Positions 26,379 through 35,106 of a stretch of 64,000 bases of DNA are shown here, one piece after another. A program made the translations under genes and the position numbers. The number at the start of each line of letters is the position of its first letter. Position 1 is the first letter of the stretch. Source of the DNA: Streptomyces sclerotialus (GTDB taxonomy: Bacteria > Actinomycetota > Actinomycetes > Streptomycetales > Streptomycetaceae); the NCBI GenBank assembly GCA_000719105.1, contig JODX01000011.1, positions 107,718-171,717 on the forward strand, read 5' to 3'. The notes beneath the pieces were generated by a model. The model saw only the letters and a list, made by a program, of their open reading frames with translations, had not been told where the DNA came from and did no database searches.

Positions 26379-27824
26379 ATGACTTCCACCCACGCCTTCT
26401 GGCTCGCCGGCCGTCAGGCCACCGGCGAGACCAGCTTCGACGTCACCTCCCCGTGGGACGGACGGCTCGTCGGCAAGGTCAGCGTGCCGACCGAGGCGCA
26501 GGTCGAGGAGGCCGTGGCCGCCGCGTACGCCGTACGGGACGAGCTCGCGGCCACGCCCGCGCACGTGCGTGCCGCGGCCCTGGACCACGTCTCGCGGCGC
26601 CTCGTCGAGCGCACCGAGGAGATAGCGCGGCTGATCTCCGCCGAGAACGGCAAGCCGATCAAGTGGGCGCGCGGTGAGGTCGGGCGCGCCGTGTCGGTGT
26701 TCCGGTTCGCGGCCGAGGAGGCCCGGCGGTTCAACGGCGGCGAGGCCCAGCGGCTCGACACCGACGCCGGCGGCCAGGGCCGGCTCGCGCTCACCCGCCG
26801 CTTCCCCAAGGGCGTCGTGCTCGGCATCGCGCCCTTCAACTTCCCGCTCAACCTGTGCGCCCACAAGGTCGCCCCGGCGATCGCGGCTGGCGCGCCGATC
26901 ATCCTGAAGCCGGCGCCGGCCACTCCGCTGTCCGGCCTCGTCATCGGTGAGCTGCTCGCCGAGACCGACCTGCCCGCCGGGTCCTGGAGCATCCTCCCGG
27001 TCGCCAACGACCGCATGCCCGCCCTCGTGCAGGACGAGCGGCTACCGGTGATCTCGTTCACCGGCTCCGAGAAGGTCGGTTACGCGATCATGGACTCGGT
27101 GCCGCGCAAGCACTGCACCCTGGAGCTGGGCGGCAACGGCGCGGCCGTCGTGCTCGGCGACTGGGCGAGCGACGCCGACCTCGACCGGGCCGCCACACGC
27201 ATCGCCACCTTCTCCAACTACCAGGGCGGCCAGTCCTGCATCTCCGTGCAGCGTGTGATCGCCGACGCCGCGGTGTACGACCGGCTGCTGCCCCGTATCG
27301 TCGCCGCCGTCGAGGCGCAGGTCACCGGTGACCCGGACGACGACGCGACGGACGTCGGGCCGCTCGTCAGCGAGGACGCCGCCAAGCGGGTGGAGTCCTG
27401 GGTCGACGAGGCCGTCGCCGCGGGTGCGAAGCTGCTGACCGGAGGCGAGCGGGACGGCGCCTCCTACGCCCCGACCGTGCTCGCCGAGCTGCCCGCCGAT
27501 GTGACCCTCGCCTGCGAGGAGGTCTTCGGGCCGGTGCTCTCCGTGCAGAAGGTGGACGGGGAGGCCGAGGCGTTCGCGGCCGTCAACGACTCCAAGTACG
27601 GCCTCCAGGCCGGCGTGTTCACGCACGACCTGCAGACCGCCTTCCGGGCGCACCGGACGCTGGAGGTCGGCGGCGTGGTCATCGGCGACGTGCCGTCCTA
27701 CCGGGCCGACCAGATGCCGTACGGCGGGGTGAAGCAGTCCGGCGTCGGGCGTGAGGGCGTGCGGTTCGCGATGGAGGACTACACGTACGAGCGGGTGCTG
27801 GTGCTCACGGGCATCGAGCTCTAG
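26379..27824 (+). CDS. Aldehyde dehydrogenase, probable succinate-semialdehyde dehydrogenase
   Basis: 481 residues. Key blocks: APFNFPLNL near 151-159, Glu249 in CTLELGG and nucleophilic Cys287 in YQGGQSCISVQR; KQSGVGREG near the C-terminus. The GGQSC motif and NFPLN strand place it in a different branch from the two GQDC-type dehydrogenases, closer to glyceraldehyde/lactaldehyde/succinate-semialdehyde enzymes. Next to gabT and PucR, oxidation of succinate semialdehyde to succinate is the simplest role, but methylmalonate- or glycolaldehyde-type substrates are possible. GGAAGGG precedes the ATG. Confidence 0.88.
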   Translation: MTSTHAFWLAGRQATGETSFDVTSPWDGRLVGKVSVPTEAQVEEAVAAAYAVRDELAATPAHVRAAALDHVSRRLVERTEEIARLISAENGKPIKWARGEVGRAVSVFRFAAEEARRFNGGEAQRLDTDAGGQGRLALTRRFPKGVVLGIAPFNFPLNLCAHKVAPAIAAGAPIILKPAPATPLSGLVIGELLAETDLPAGSWSILPVANDRMPALVQDERLPVISFTGSEKVGYAIMDSVPRKHCTLELGGNGAAVVLGDWASDADLDRAATRIATFSNYQGGQSCISVQRVIADAAVYDRLLPRIVAAVEAQVTGDPDDDATDVGPLVSEDAAKRVESWVDEAVAAGAKLLTGGERDGASYAPTVLAELPADVTLACEEVFGPVLSVQKVDGEAEAFAAVNDSKYGLQAGVFTHDLQTAFRAHRTLEVGGVVIGDVPSYRADQMPYGGVKQSGVGREGVRFAMEDYTYERVLVLTGIEL

Positions 27825-27862
27825 ACCTCCCTCCGCACGGCAGTCTCGGCCCGTATCGGGCG

Positions 27863-27901
27863 AAGGGGCCCGGCACCGCTCCGCGCGGTGCCGGGCCCCT
27901 T
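27863..27901. terminator. Bidirectional terminator between dehydrogenase and GH3 gene
   Basis: A perfect 16-bp stem (27863-27878 with 27886-27901) and 7-base loop, between two converging stop codons. It begins with AA and ends with TT, so either transcript gains a short U tract. It marks the left border of the glycosidase locus. Confidence 0.88.
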
Positions 27902-27925
27902 ACCGTGTCGGCCTGCTCCGGACCC

Positions 27926-30799
27926 TCAACCGGAGAAGCCGACGTGCGCGAGTCGCAGCCGGCCGCGCAGCCTGAGGTGGACGTCGTGCACACCGGCGGC
28001 GGTGATGCCGGCGCTCAGCGAGGTGTAGTCGTACGGGCCCGGGGTGCCGGGTGACAGGGGCAGCACCGCGAGGACCGGTCCGCCGTTGAGGGAGAACTCG
28101 ATCTCGCCCTCGCCCGCGGCCTCGACCGTGACCCGCGTGACGCCGTCGCCGAAGTCGCAGTCGTGGAACAGCAGTTCGCCCGTGCTGTCCGTGCCGGACC
28201 CGGCGGGGGTGACCGCGTCGCCCGACGTCTTCGTACGGTCGACGATCTCCGTGCCGCGCTGGTCGTCGAAGTCGGCGGCGTCCAGACCGTGGGCGCGGAC
28301 CGGGCGGGGCGCGGCCGGCTCGCCCTTCAGGTCGACCGTGGCGGTCAGCCGGATGTCCTCGCTGGACGCGCCGATGAGGAGCTCGTGGGCGCCGGGCTGC
28401 ACACGGTGCCGGCCCTGCGCCACGTCCCAGAAGGCGAACGACGTGCGCGGGAGGCGGAAGGACAGCTCGGCGGAGGCGCCGGGGGCGAGGGTGACGCGGC
28501 GGTGGGCGGCCAGCTCGCGGCGGGGGCGCGGCACCGACGGGTCCACGGCGCGGAAGTAGAGCTGGGCCACCTCGCCGGCCGTCCGGTCGCCGGTGTTGGT
28601 GACGGTGAACGTCACCGTGACGCCGTCGTCCTCCGTACGGCACTCCAGGCCGTCGTACCGGAAGGCCGCGTACGACAGCCCGTGCCCGAACGGGAACAGG
28701 GGCGTCCCCTCGAAGTACAGATACGTCTGGCGGCTGCCGATCACGTCGTAGTCGAGGAGGCCGGGCAGGTCGGCGTCGGAGGCGTACCAGGTCTGGGGGA
28801 GGCGGCCCGCGGGGGAGACGTCGCCGGCGAGGACGCGCGCCAGGGCGGTGCCCGCGGCCTGGCCGCCGTGCGCGGTCCAGAGCAGCGCGGGCAGGTCCGC
28901 GTGCTCCACCGCGTACGGGTACGCCGAGGTCAGGACGAGGACCGTGCGCGGGTTGGCCGCGCGGGCGGCGCGCAGCAGGCGCTCCTGCTGCTCGGGCAGG
29001 CGCAGGGTGGTGCGGTCCTCGGTCTCGCGCCCGTTGATGTGCGGGTCGTTGCCCGCGACGACCACGACGACGTCGGCTGCGGAGGCGGCCCGGGCGACGG
29101 CCTCCTCACCGCGTTCGGCGACGACGAGCTGGAAGACCTCCGGATCCGCGTCCTTCTCCGCGGCAACCTTCACGCCGTCGGCGGCGACAGTGACGTAGCC
29201 ACCCGTCCCCGTGTGCTTGAGGAGGTGACCGTTCTCGTGGGGTTCCAGGCGGAATGTCTCCTGGACGACCCAGCCGCCCGGCTGGTCCGCGGACGCGCGT
29301 ACGCGACCGTCCTCGGCGACCGAGAGATAACGGCCGTCCGGCGCGCGGAAGGTGAGGACGCCGCCGCCCCAGTCGATCAGCGCCAGCTCGGTGCCGTCGG
29401 CGTCGGCGGTCAGCGGGGGCAGGTCGGTGCGGCCCGCGAGCAGGGCGGGGTCGAGGGCGCCCGCCGCGCCGCGCACCTCGTCCTCGGCGCCGGTGGCCTC
29501 CGGGACCGTGAGGAACGTTCCCGCGGTGGTCCGCAGCCGGACCCGGTCCACCCCCTCGGCGAACGTGACGTGCTCGGTGCCGAACCGCTCGTACAGGCCC
29601 TCCAGCGGGGTGGAGCGGTGGAGCAGCGTGCCGCTGTACCAGTCGAGCTTGCACTCGTCGGCGAGGAGTCCGACGACGGCGACGCGGGTGCCCTCGGCGA
29701 GGGGCAGCAGGGCGCCGCCGTCCTCGAGGGCCTCGTTCTTCAACAGCACGACGGCCTGCTCGGCGGCTTCCTGGGCGAGGGCGCGGTGTGCGGGCGTGTC
29801 GAAGTCGTCCGTGCCCGCGTACGGGTCCAGCTCCGGGTCGAACTCACCCAGCCGGAAGCGGACCGAGAGCTGGCGGCGGACGGCCCGGTCGATGTCGTCC
29901 TCCGTCAGCAGGCCCGCGGCGAGGGCGCCCCGGACCCGGGCGGTGATCTTCGAGCCGTCCGTGCCGTGGTCGGTGAAGCTGTCGACGCCGGCGCGCAGCG
30001 CGGCCGCCGTGGCCTCCTCGTGGGTGTCGAAGTAGTGCTCGGAGTCGACGAGGTTGGAGGGCGCGCCCGCGTCCGAGCAGACGAGCAGCTCCTCGTCGGT
30101 CCAGGTGCGCAGGTGCTCGTCCAGGTAGGGCGAGACGTGGTTGGGGCGGCCGTTGACCAGGTTGTACGCGGGCATCACACCGGCCACCGCGCCCGCCTCG
30201 ACCGTCTCGCGGAAGGCGCGCAGATCGTATTCGTGCAGCACGCGCGGGCGGACCGAGGAGGAGGTCAGGTCCCGCTCGGTCTCGTTGTTGTGGGCGAGCC
30301 AGTGCTTGAGGACCGGGGCCGTGCGCCAGTACGTCGGATGACCGCCGCGCAGACCGCGCGTGTACGCGGTCGCGATGGCGGACGTCAGCTTCGGGTCCTC
30401 GGAGTAGCCCTCCTCGTTGCGGCCCCACAGCGGGTGGCGCAGCAGGTTCACCGTGGGCGCCCAGACGTTGAGGCCGACACGGTCGTCGCGGGCGCGCATG
30501 GCGCGGACCTCGGTGGACACCGCCTCGCCGACCCGCCGGACGAGGTCCTCGTTCCAGGTCGCGCCCAGGCCGACGGCCTGCGGGAACACCGTCGCCGGGC
30601 CCATCCACGCCACCCCGTGCAGAGCCTCCTGACCGGTGCGGAACGCGGCGACGCCGAGGCGCTCGACGGCGGGGGCGAACTGGTGCAGGAACGCGATGCG
30701 TTCGTCGAGGGTCAGCCGGCCCAGGAGATCGTCGATGCGCTTCGTGAGCGGCAGCTGAGGGTCGCGGAAAGGCAGCGCGGATGGCGTCTGTGCGGTCAC
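27926..30799 (-). CDS. GH3 beta-glucosidase with an inserted domain
   Basis: 957 residues, no signal peptide, so cytoplasmic. The GH3 TIM barrel (about 15-330) has the nucleophile Asp243 in LLVCSDAGAPSN; the sandwich domain holds the acid/base region INGRETEDRTTLRLPEQQ with Glu592 or Glu594. An FnIII-like domain follows (about 725-835). Two extras stand out: about 145 residues inserted in the sandwich domain at 418-562 with repeated TAGTFLTV, PDGRYLSVAEDG and GTGGYVTVAADG units resembling a fascin/beta-trefoil module, and a C-terminal jelly-roll-like segment (about 850-957). The GTG at 30799 has AAAGGGA upstream. It probably removes terminal beta-glucose from imported oligosaccharides. Its promoter carries the locus-wide LacI operator. 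Confidence 0.9.
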   Translation of the reverse strand: MTAQTPSALPFRDPQLPLTKRIDDLLGRLTLDERIAFLHQFAPAVERLGVAAFRTGQEALHGVAWMGPATVFPQAVGLGATWNEDLVRRVGEAVSTEVRAMRARDDRVGLNVWAPTVNLLRHPLWGRNEEGYSEDPKLTSAIATAYTRGLRGGHPTYWRTAPVLKHWLAHNNETERDLTSSSVRPRVLHEYDLRAFRETVEAGAVAGVMPAYNLVNGRPNHVSPYLDEHLRTWTDEELLVCSDAGAPSNLVDSEHYFDTHEEATAAALRAGVDSFTDHGTDGSKITARVRGALAAGLLTEDDIDRAVRRQLSVRFRLGEFDPELDPYAGTDDFDTPAHRALAQEAAEQAVVLLKNEALEDGGALLPLAEGTRVAVVGLLADECKLDWYSGTLLHRSTPLEGLYERFGTEHVTFAEGVDRVRLRTTAGTFLTVPEATGAEDEVRGAAGALDPALLAGRTDLPPLTADADGTELALIDWGGGVLTFRAPDGRYLSVAEDGRVRASADQPGGWVVQETFRLEPHENGHLLKHTGTGGYVTVAADGVKVAAEKDADPEVFQLVVAERGEEAVARAASAADVVVVVAGNDPHINGRETEDRTTLRLPEQQERLLRAARAANPRTVLVLTSAYPYAVEHADLPALLWTAHGGQAAGTALARVLAGDVSPAGRLPQTWYASDADLPGLLDYDVIGSRQTYLYFEGTPLFPFGHGLSYAAFRYDGLECRTEDDGVTVTFTVTNTGDRTAGEVAQLYFRAVDPSVPRPRRELAAHRRVTLAPGASAELSFRLPRTSFAFWDVAQGRHRVQPGAHELLIGASSEDIRLTATVDLKGEPAAPRPVRAHGLDAADFDDQRGTEIVDRTKTSGDAVTPAGSGTDSTGELLFHDCDFGDGVTRVTVEAAGEGEIEFSLNGGPVLAVLPLSPGTPGPYDYTSLSAGITAAGVHDVHLRLRGRLRLAHVGFSG

Positions 30800-30835
30800 T
30801 TGGAGATCCCTTTGCGGTGGAGCGGCGAGGCGCTT

Positions 30836-30849
30836 TCGAAGCGCTTCGA
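30836..30849. promoter_or_regulatory. LacI-type operator before the GH3 gene
   Basis: TCGAAGCGCTTCGA, a perfect 14-bp palindrome with central CG as usual for LacI-family sites. It touches the candidate -10 of the GH3 promoter. Identical sequence recurs at 31030, and within an 18-bp palindrome at 54986. Confidence 0.85.
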
Positions 30850-30878
30850 TGCTCAAGGCGGCCGGGGGCGGGTGTCAA
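30849..30878 (-). promoter_or_regulatory. Candidate promoter of the GH3 gene
   Basis: On the minus strand, TTGACA (30878-30873) and GAGCAT (30854-30849) with an 18-base spacer. The operator begins at the last base of the -10 box, so a bound repressor would block the start site. Confidence 0.5.
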
Positions 30879-30990
30879 GAGACCAAGGTGCAACAGATCC
30901 GTTTCCTTGCTGTCATATCCCGCGTCATGTCCGGTGCGGGAAGGGGTTGTTCCGCTCCTTCAGACCTCCGAGGAATTGTGCGATCGACTC

Positions 30991-31018
30991 TTGTGCACCC
31001 CCAGCGGTTCACTTAACC
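30991..31018 (+). promoter_or_regulatory. Candidate promoter of the first sugar importer/glycosidase operon
   Basis: TTGTGC (30991-30996) and TTAACC (31013-31018), 16-base spacer. The operator at 31030-31043 lies 12 bases downstream, where it would overlap early transcription. Confidence 0.45.
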
Positions 31019-31029
31019 TCGCAGCAACA

Positions 31030-31043
31030 TCGAAGCGCTTCGA
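31030..31043. promoter_or_regulatory. LacI-type operator before the first sugar importer operon
   Basis: TCGAAGCGCTTCGA, identical to the GH3 operator and 194 bases from it in the 378-base divergent gap, which holds no other gene. The two sites could also be bridged by one tetramer. Confidence 0.85.
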
Positions 31044-31177
31044 CTCCGGAGGGCGCGCTTCGCGTGCTCGCAGCCCTCCGATGTCCACCGCTTCAGCACA
31101 GCCAGTTCCACTCAAGACACCGCAGCCGACGGCTCCTCCGCCGGGTGTCCTGGTGTGCGCCATGAAGGGTTGACGCA

Positions 31178-32866
31178 ATGACGCCGAACTCCGCCACCTC
31201 CGGTACCAGCCGGAGAAGCTTCCTCGCCAACTCGGCGGTCGCCGCCGCAGCGGTGGCGGGCGGGATGCCGCTGCTCGCCGCCTGCGGTGGCTCGGAAAGC
31301 GGCTCGCGCGACGGCACCACCTCGGGCAAGGACGCGAAGAAGATCCTGCCGGCGTACGTGGCCAGCAACGTGGTCACCCCGGACATCCCGAGCAAGAACG
31401 GTTCGGCGGTCGGTTTCACCAGCAAGCTGGACCTGGCCGACCTCAAGACCTCCGTGCCGAAGAAGCTCGGCAAGGGCGGCAAGGTCACCGTCATGTCGCC
31501 GTTCTGGGGCTCCCCGCCCAAGGAGAACAACGCCTACTACAAGGCGATGAACGACCTCATCGGCGTCGACGTGGTCTGGCAGAACCAGGACGGCAACACC
31601 TACGACCAGAAGCTCGGCGCGGTCCTCGCCTCCAGCGACGTCCCCGACGTGGTCGTCGTGCCCGGCTGGAACATGACCGGCAAGATCCCCAGCGCCATCA
31701 TCGGCAAGTTCGCCGACCTCGGCCCCTACCTCTCCGGCGACGCGGTCAAGGACTACCCCAACCTCGCGGCGATCCCCACCGACGCCTGGCAGCGCTCCAT
31801 CTTCGGCGGCAAGCTGCGCGGCCTGCCCATGCCGTCCTCGTACGTCCCCAGCAACGTGCCCCTCTACCGACAGGACATCTTCGAGAAGGAGGGGTACGAG
31901 GTCCCCACCTCCTGCGAGGAGTTCATGGCGCTGGCCAAGGAGGCCACCAACGCCAAGGCCAAGCGCTGGGCCTGCCTGGACATGAAGTGGACCGCGTTCA
32001 ACGCCTTCGGTGTGCTCTCCGGCGAGGAGAAGTCGCTCGGCTGGAACGAGGTCGACGGCAAGCTGGTCAACCGCATCGAGACCGACGAATTCCTCGAGGC
32101 GCTGGAGTGGACCCGCAAGCTGTTCGCCGCCGGCGTCGTCCACCCGGACGCCGAGCTGGGCAAGAGCGCCGCACAGGACCCCGGTCCCAAGTTCGCCGCG
32201 GGCGAGTTCCTCATCTACAACCAGGACATCTCGCAGTGGTGGTCCCGCACCGCCGAGCAGGCCGTGCAGAACCCGGACTTCAAGATCTGGGGCATGGACT
32301 TCTTCGGCCACGACGGCGGCGACCCCACCCTGTGGGCCAAGAACCCGGCCGGCATCTTCGCCTTCATCAACAAAAAGGCCTCGGAGTCCGTGATCCGTGA
32401 GGTGCTGGCCGTCGCCAACGTCACCGCCGCGCCGTACGGCACCAAGGAGTTCATGCTCACCAACTACGGCGTCGAGGGCACCCACTACACGGTCAAGGAC
32501 GGCGTCCCCACCAAGACCGACCAGGGCAACATCGACGTGATGAACGCCTACGTGATGATCGCGAGCCCCGCGGCGACCATGGCCCGCCCCGACTTCCCCG
32601 AGGTCGGCAAGGGCCAGGTCGAGTGGCAGCAGCGGATGGGCGCCTTCACCAAGAAGTCCACCTTCTACGGCATGCAGATCACCGAGCCCTCCCGCTACAC
32701 CAACCTCTCCAACGACTTCGAGCAGCTGGAGGACGACTTCGTCCGCGGCCGCAAGAAGATGAGCGACGTGCAGCAGGCCGTCTCCGAGTGGCGCAGCAAG
32801 GGCGGCGACAAGCTCCGCGACTGGTACAAGAAGCTGCTCGACGAGAACGGCTCGGCGGCGAGCTGA
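31178..32866 (+). CDS. Sugar ABC transporter substrate-binding lipoprotein (first importer)
   Basis: 562 residues. Twin-arginine signal SRRSFLANS, hydrophobic core and lipobox LAAC at about 33-36, so a Tat-exported, lipid-anchored binding protein. The mature region (KVTVMSPFWGSPPKENN, TYDQKLGAVLASSDVPDVVVVP, a Trp/Tyr-rich C-terminal lobe) matches the large LipO/YtcQ-type oligosaccharide-binding subgroup used with LplB/LplC permeases. It is expected to capture the oligosaccharides released by the secreted GH74 and GH12 enzymes of the same operon. AAGGGT precedes the ATG. First gene downstream of the LacI operator at 31030. Confidence 0.92.
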   Translation: MTPNSATSGTSRRSFLANSAVAAAAVAGGMPLLAACGGSESGSRDGTTSGKDAKKILPAYVASNVVTPDIPSKNGSAVGFTSKLDLADLKTSVPKKLGKGGKVTVMSPFWGSPPKENNAYYKAMNDLIGVDVVWQNQDGNTYDQKLGAVLASSDVPDVVVVPGWNMTGKIPSAIIGKFADLGPYLSGDAVKDYPNLAAIPTDAWQRSIFGGKLRGLPMPSSYVPSNVPLYRQDIFEKEGYEVPTSCEEFMALAKEATNAKAKRWACLDMKWTAFNAFGVLSGEEKSLGWNEVDGKLVNRIETDEFLEALEWTRKLFAAGVVHPDAELGKSAAQDPGPKFAAGEFLIYNQDISQWWSRTAEQAVQNPDFKIWGMDFFGHDGGDPTLWAKNPAGIFAFINKKASESVIREVLAVANVTAAPYGTKEFMLTNYGVEGTHYTVKDGVPTKTDQGNIDVMNAYVMIASPAATMARPDFPEVGKGQVEWQQRMGAFTKKSTFYGMQITEPSRYTNLSNDFEQLEDDFVRGRKKMSDVQQAVSEWRSKGGDKLRDWYKKLLDENGSAAS

Positions 32867-32895
32867 CCGGAGCGGACGAGGCGAGGAGAACGGCC

Positions 32896-33933
32896 GTGTC
32901 GCACAGCACGGTGCCTCGGAGCAGGGCCGAGGCCGATACGACGGAGAAGACTCCGGTGGCGTCCGGCGGCGCCACCGGCCCCCGGAAGAAGAAACCGCCC
33001 ACCGGGAAGCTGAGCTTCGGGCTCAGACTCAGACGCGACCGCGTACTGCTCCTGATGACGCTGCCGGCCGTGCTGCTGGTCCTGCTCTTCAACTACGTGC
33101 CGATCCTCGGCAACGTCGTCGCCTTCCAGGAGTACGACCCCTACATCAGCGACAACGGGATCGTCTCCATCCTGAACAGCCCCTGGGTGGGCCTGGAGAA
33201 CTTCCAGCGGATCTTCGAGGACTCCGCCTTCTGGAACGCCGTCAAGAACACCCTGGTGCTGTTCGTCCTCCAGCTCGTCCTCTACTTCCCGATCCCGATC
33301 CTGCTCGCGCTGCTCATCAACAGCGTGGTCAGGCCCCGGGTGCGGGCCGTCTCGCAGGCGATCCTGTACCTGCCGCACTTCTTCTCCTGGGTGCTGGTCA
33401 TCGCCGTCTTCCAGCAGCTCTTCGGCGGCGCCGGCATCCTCTCCCAGCTGCTGCGGGAGAACGGGTACGACGGCCTGAACATCATGACCAACCCGGACAC
33501 CTTCGCGTTCCTGATCACCGCGCAGAGCGTGTGGAAGGACGCCGGCTGGGGGATCATCGTCTTCCTCGCGGCACTGGCCTCGGTCAACCACGACCTGTAC
33601 GAGGCCGCCGCGATGGACGGCGCGGGCCGCTGGCGCCGCATGTGGCACGTCACCCTGCCCGCGCTGCGCCCGGTGATCGCCCTGCTGCTGGTGCTGCGCG
33701 TCGGCGACGCCCTCACCGTCGGCTTCGAACAGATCCTGCTGCAACGGGATTACGTCGGCCCCGGCGCCGCCGAGGTCCTCGACACCTTCGTGTGGTGGAA
33801 CGGCGTGCGCAACCAGGACTTCAGCTACGCGGCCGCCGCCGGACTCGTCAAGGGCGTCATCAGCCTGGGCCTGGTCCTCGCCGCGAACAAGGTGGCCCAC
33901 CTCATGGGCGAGCAGGGGGTGTACAAGAAGTGA
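32896..33933 (+). CDS. Sugar ABC transporter permease, LplB type (first importer)
   Basis: 345 residues with a roughly 45-residue charged N-terminal arm, then six helices. The EAA motif is DLYEAAAMDGAGRWRRMWHVTLPALRPVIA. The C-terminus VAHLMGEQGVYKK resembles LplB-type subunits that pair with large binding lipoproteins. The GTG at 32896 has GAGGAGAA upstream. No ATPase is encoded in this operon; such importers usually share a genome-wide MsiK-like ATPase in Streptomyces (family knowledge). Confidence 0.93.
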   Translation: MSHSTVPRSRAEADTTEKTPVASGGATGPRKKKPPTGKLSFGLRLRRDRVLLLMTLPAVLLVLLFNYVPILGNVVAFQEYDPYISDNGIVSILNSPWVGLENFQRIFEDSAFWNAVKNTLVLFVLQLVLYFPIPILLALLINSVVRPRVRAVSQAILYLPHFFSWVLVIAVFQQLFGGAGILSQLLRENGYDGLNIMTNPDTFAFLITAQSVWKDAGWGIIVFLAALASVNHDLYEAAAMDGAGRWRRMWHVTLPALRPVIALLLVLRVGDALTVGFEQILLQRDYVGPGAAEVLDTFVWWNGVRNQDFSYAAAAGLVKGVISLGLVLAANKVAHLMGEQGVYKK

Positions 33934-34889
33934 CCGCCGTCATCGACAAGGACGTCCGGCAGCCCGTGCGGAAACCTCCGCGGAAGCCGAGCCGCTGGGC
34001 GGCCCCGCCCCGGCCGGTGTGGGAGGAGAAGCCCAGCACGGCCGGTGTCGCGGGCAAGGGCCTGGTGCTGGCCCTGGCCTGCCTGGCGATCGTCTTCCCG
34101 CTGTGGATCGTCGTCGTCACCAGCCTGTCCTCGCGGAAGACCATCGACGAGGCCGGCGGCCTGGTGATGATCCCCAAGGACATCACCTTCATCGCCTACC
34201 AGGAACTGCTCAGCGGCGGCCAGGTCACCCGCGCCGCGATCATCAGCATCGTGATCACCCTCGTCGGCACGCTGTTCTCGATGACGGTCTCCGTGCTCTG
34301 CGCCTACGGCCTGTCCCGCAGCGGCTCGCTCGGCCACCGCTGGATCCTGATGATCCTGCTCGCCACCATGTTCTTCAGCGCCGGACTCATCCCGACCTAC
34401 CTGCTGGTCCAGTCGCTCGGCCTGACGGACACCTACCTCGCGCTAATCCTGCCGAGCGCGATCAGCGTCTTCAACATCCTGGTGCTGCGCGGCTTCTTCA
34501 CGGGCATCTCCCAGGAACTGATCGACAGCGCCCGCATCGACGGCGCCGGCGACTTCCGCATCCTGTGGCAGATCGTGATGCCGCTGTCCCGCGCGGTCCT
34601 CGCCGTGATCACCCTGTTCTACGCCGTCGGCTACTGGAGCGCCTGGTTCAACGCCTCCCTGTACCTCAACGACCAGAACATGATGCCGCTGCAGAACGTC
34701 ATGATCCAGCTCGTGCAGAAGCAGGAGGCCCCGGTCGGTCTGGGCCAGGCCATCAAGACCGGTGAACTGTCCGGTCTCGCCGTCCAGATGGCCGTGATGG
34801 TCATGGCTCTGCTGCCGGTGGCCGTCCTGTCGCCCTTCGTCCAGAAGCACTTCAAGAAGGGCATGCTCACCGGCGCGGTCAAGGGGTGA
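33930..34889 (+). CDS. Sugar ABC transporter permease, LplC/YtcP type (first importer)
   Basis: 319 residues, six helices, EAA-type motif ELIDSARIDGAGDFRILWQIVMPLSRAVLA and the conserved C-terminus FVQKHFKKGMLTGAVKG typical of LplC. The GTG start overlaps the previous stop (GTGA). With the two preceding genes it forms a complete import channel apart from the ATPase. A strong hairpin follows it. Confidence 0.93.
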   Translation: MTAVIDKDVRQPVRKPPRKPSRWAAPPRPVWEEKPSTAGVAGKGLVLALACLAIVFPLWIVVVTSLSSRKTIDEAGGLVMIPKDITFIAYQELLSGGQVTRAAIISIVITLVGTLFSMTVSVLCAYGLSRSGSLGHRWILMILLATMFFSAGLIPTYLLVQSLGLTDTYLALILPSAISVFNILVLRGFFTGISQELIDSARIDGAGDFRILWQIVMPLSRAVLAVITLFYAVGYWSAWFNASLYLNDQNMMPLQNVMIQLVQKQEAPVGLGQAIKTGELSGLAVQMAVMVMALLPVAVLSPFVQKHFKKGMLTGAVKG

Positions 34890-34945
34890 CGGCGGGGCCG
34901 ACGCCCCGCCCGCCCCACGCCCTGCCGCGCCCCGAGCCCCACGCC

Positions 34946-34989
34946 CCCGTCGTGGCCGGCCGTGCCTGTCCCCGGCCGGCCACGACGGG
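34946..34989 (+). terminator. 16-bp hairpin between permease and GH74 gene
   Basis: CCCGTCGTGGCCGGCC (34946-34961) pairs perfectly with 34974-34989; loop 12 bases. It lies inside an otherwise co-directional operon, so it may partly terminate transcription or protect the upstream transporter mRNA. Confidence 0.75.
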
Positions 34990-35023
34990 CCCAGATCTCC
35001 GGGCCCCGTCTCCCGGGCCTTCG

Positions 35024-35091
35024 TTCCTCCCTTCCTTCCTTCCTCCCCCTCTGTCTCCTTCCTCCCCCTCCCCCTCCCGCCCCTCCCTCCC
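35024..35091 (+). other. 68-base near-pure polypyrimidine tract before GH74
   Basis: Only two purines (G at 35053 and 35079) occur in 68 bases, mostly CCTT and CCCT units. In RNA it would be an unstructured C/U-rich leader; in DNA it could form a triplex. It ends 15 bases before the GH74 start, just ahead of the GAGG ribosome binding site. Confidence 0.9.
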
Positions 35092-35106
35092 AGAACGAGG
35101 TAAGCC

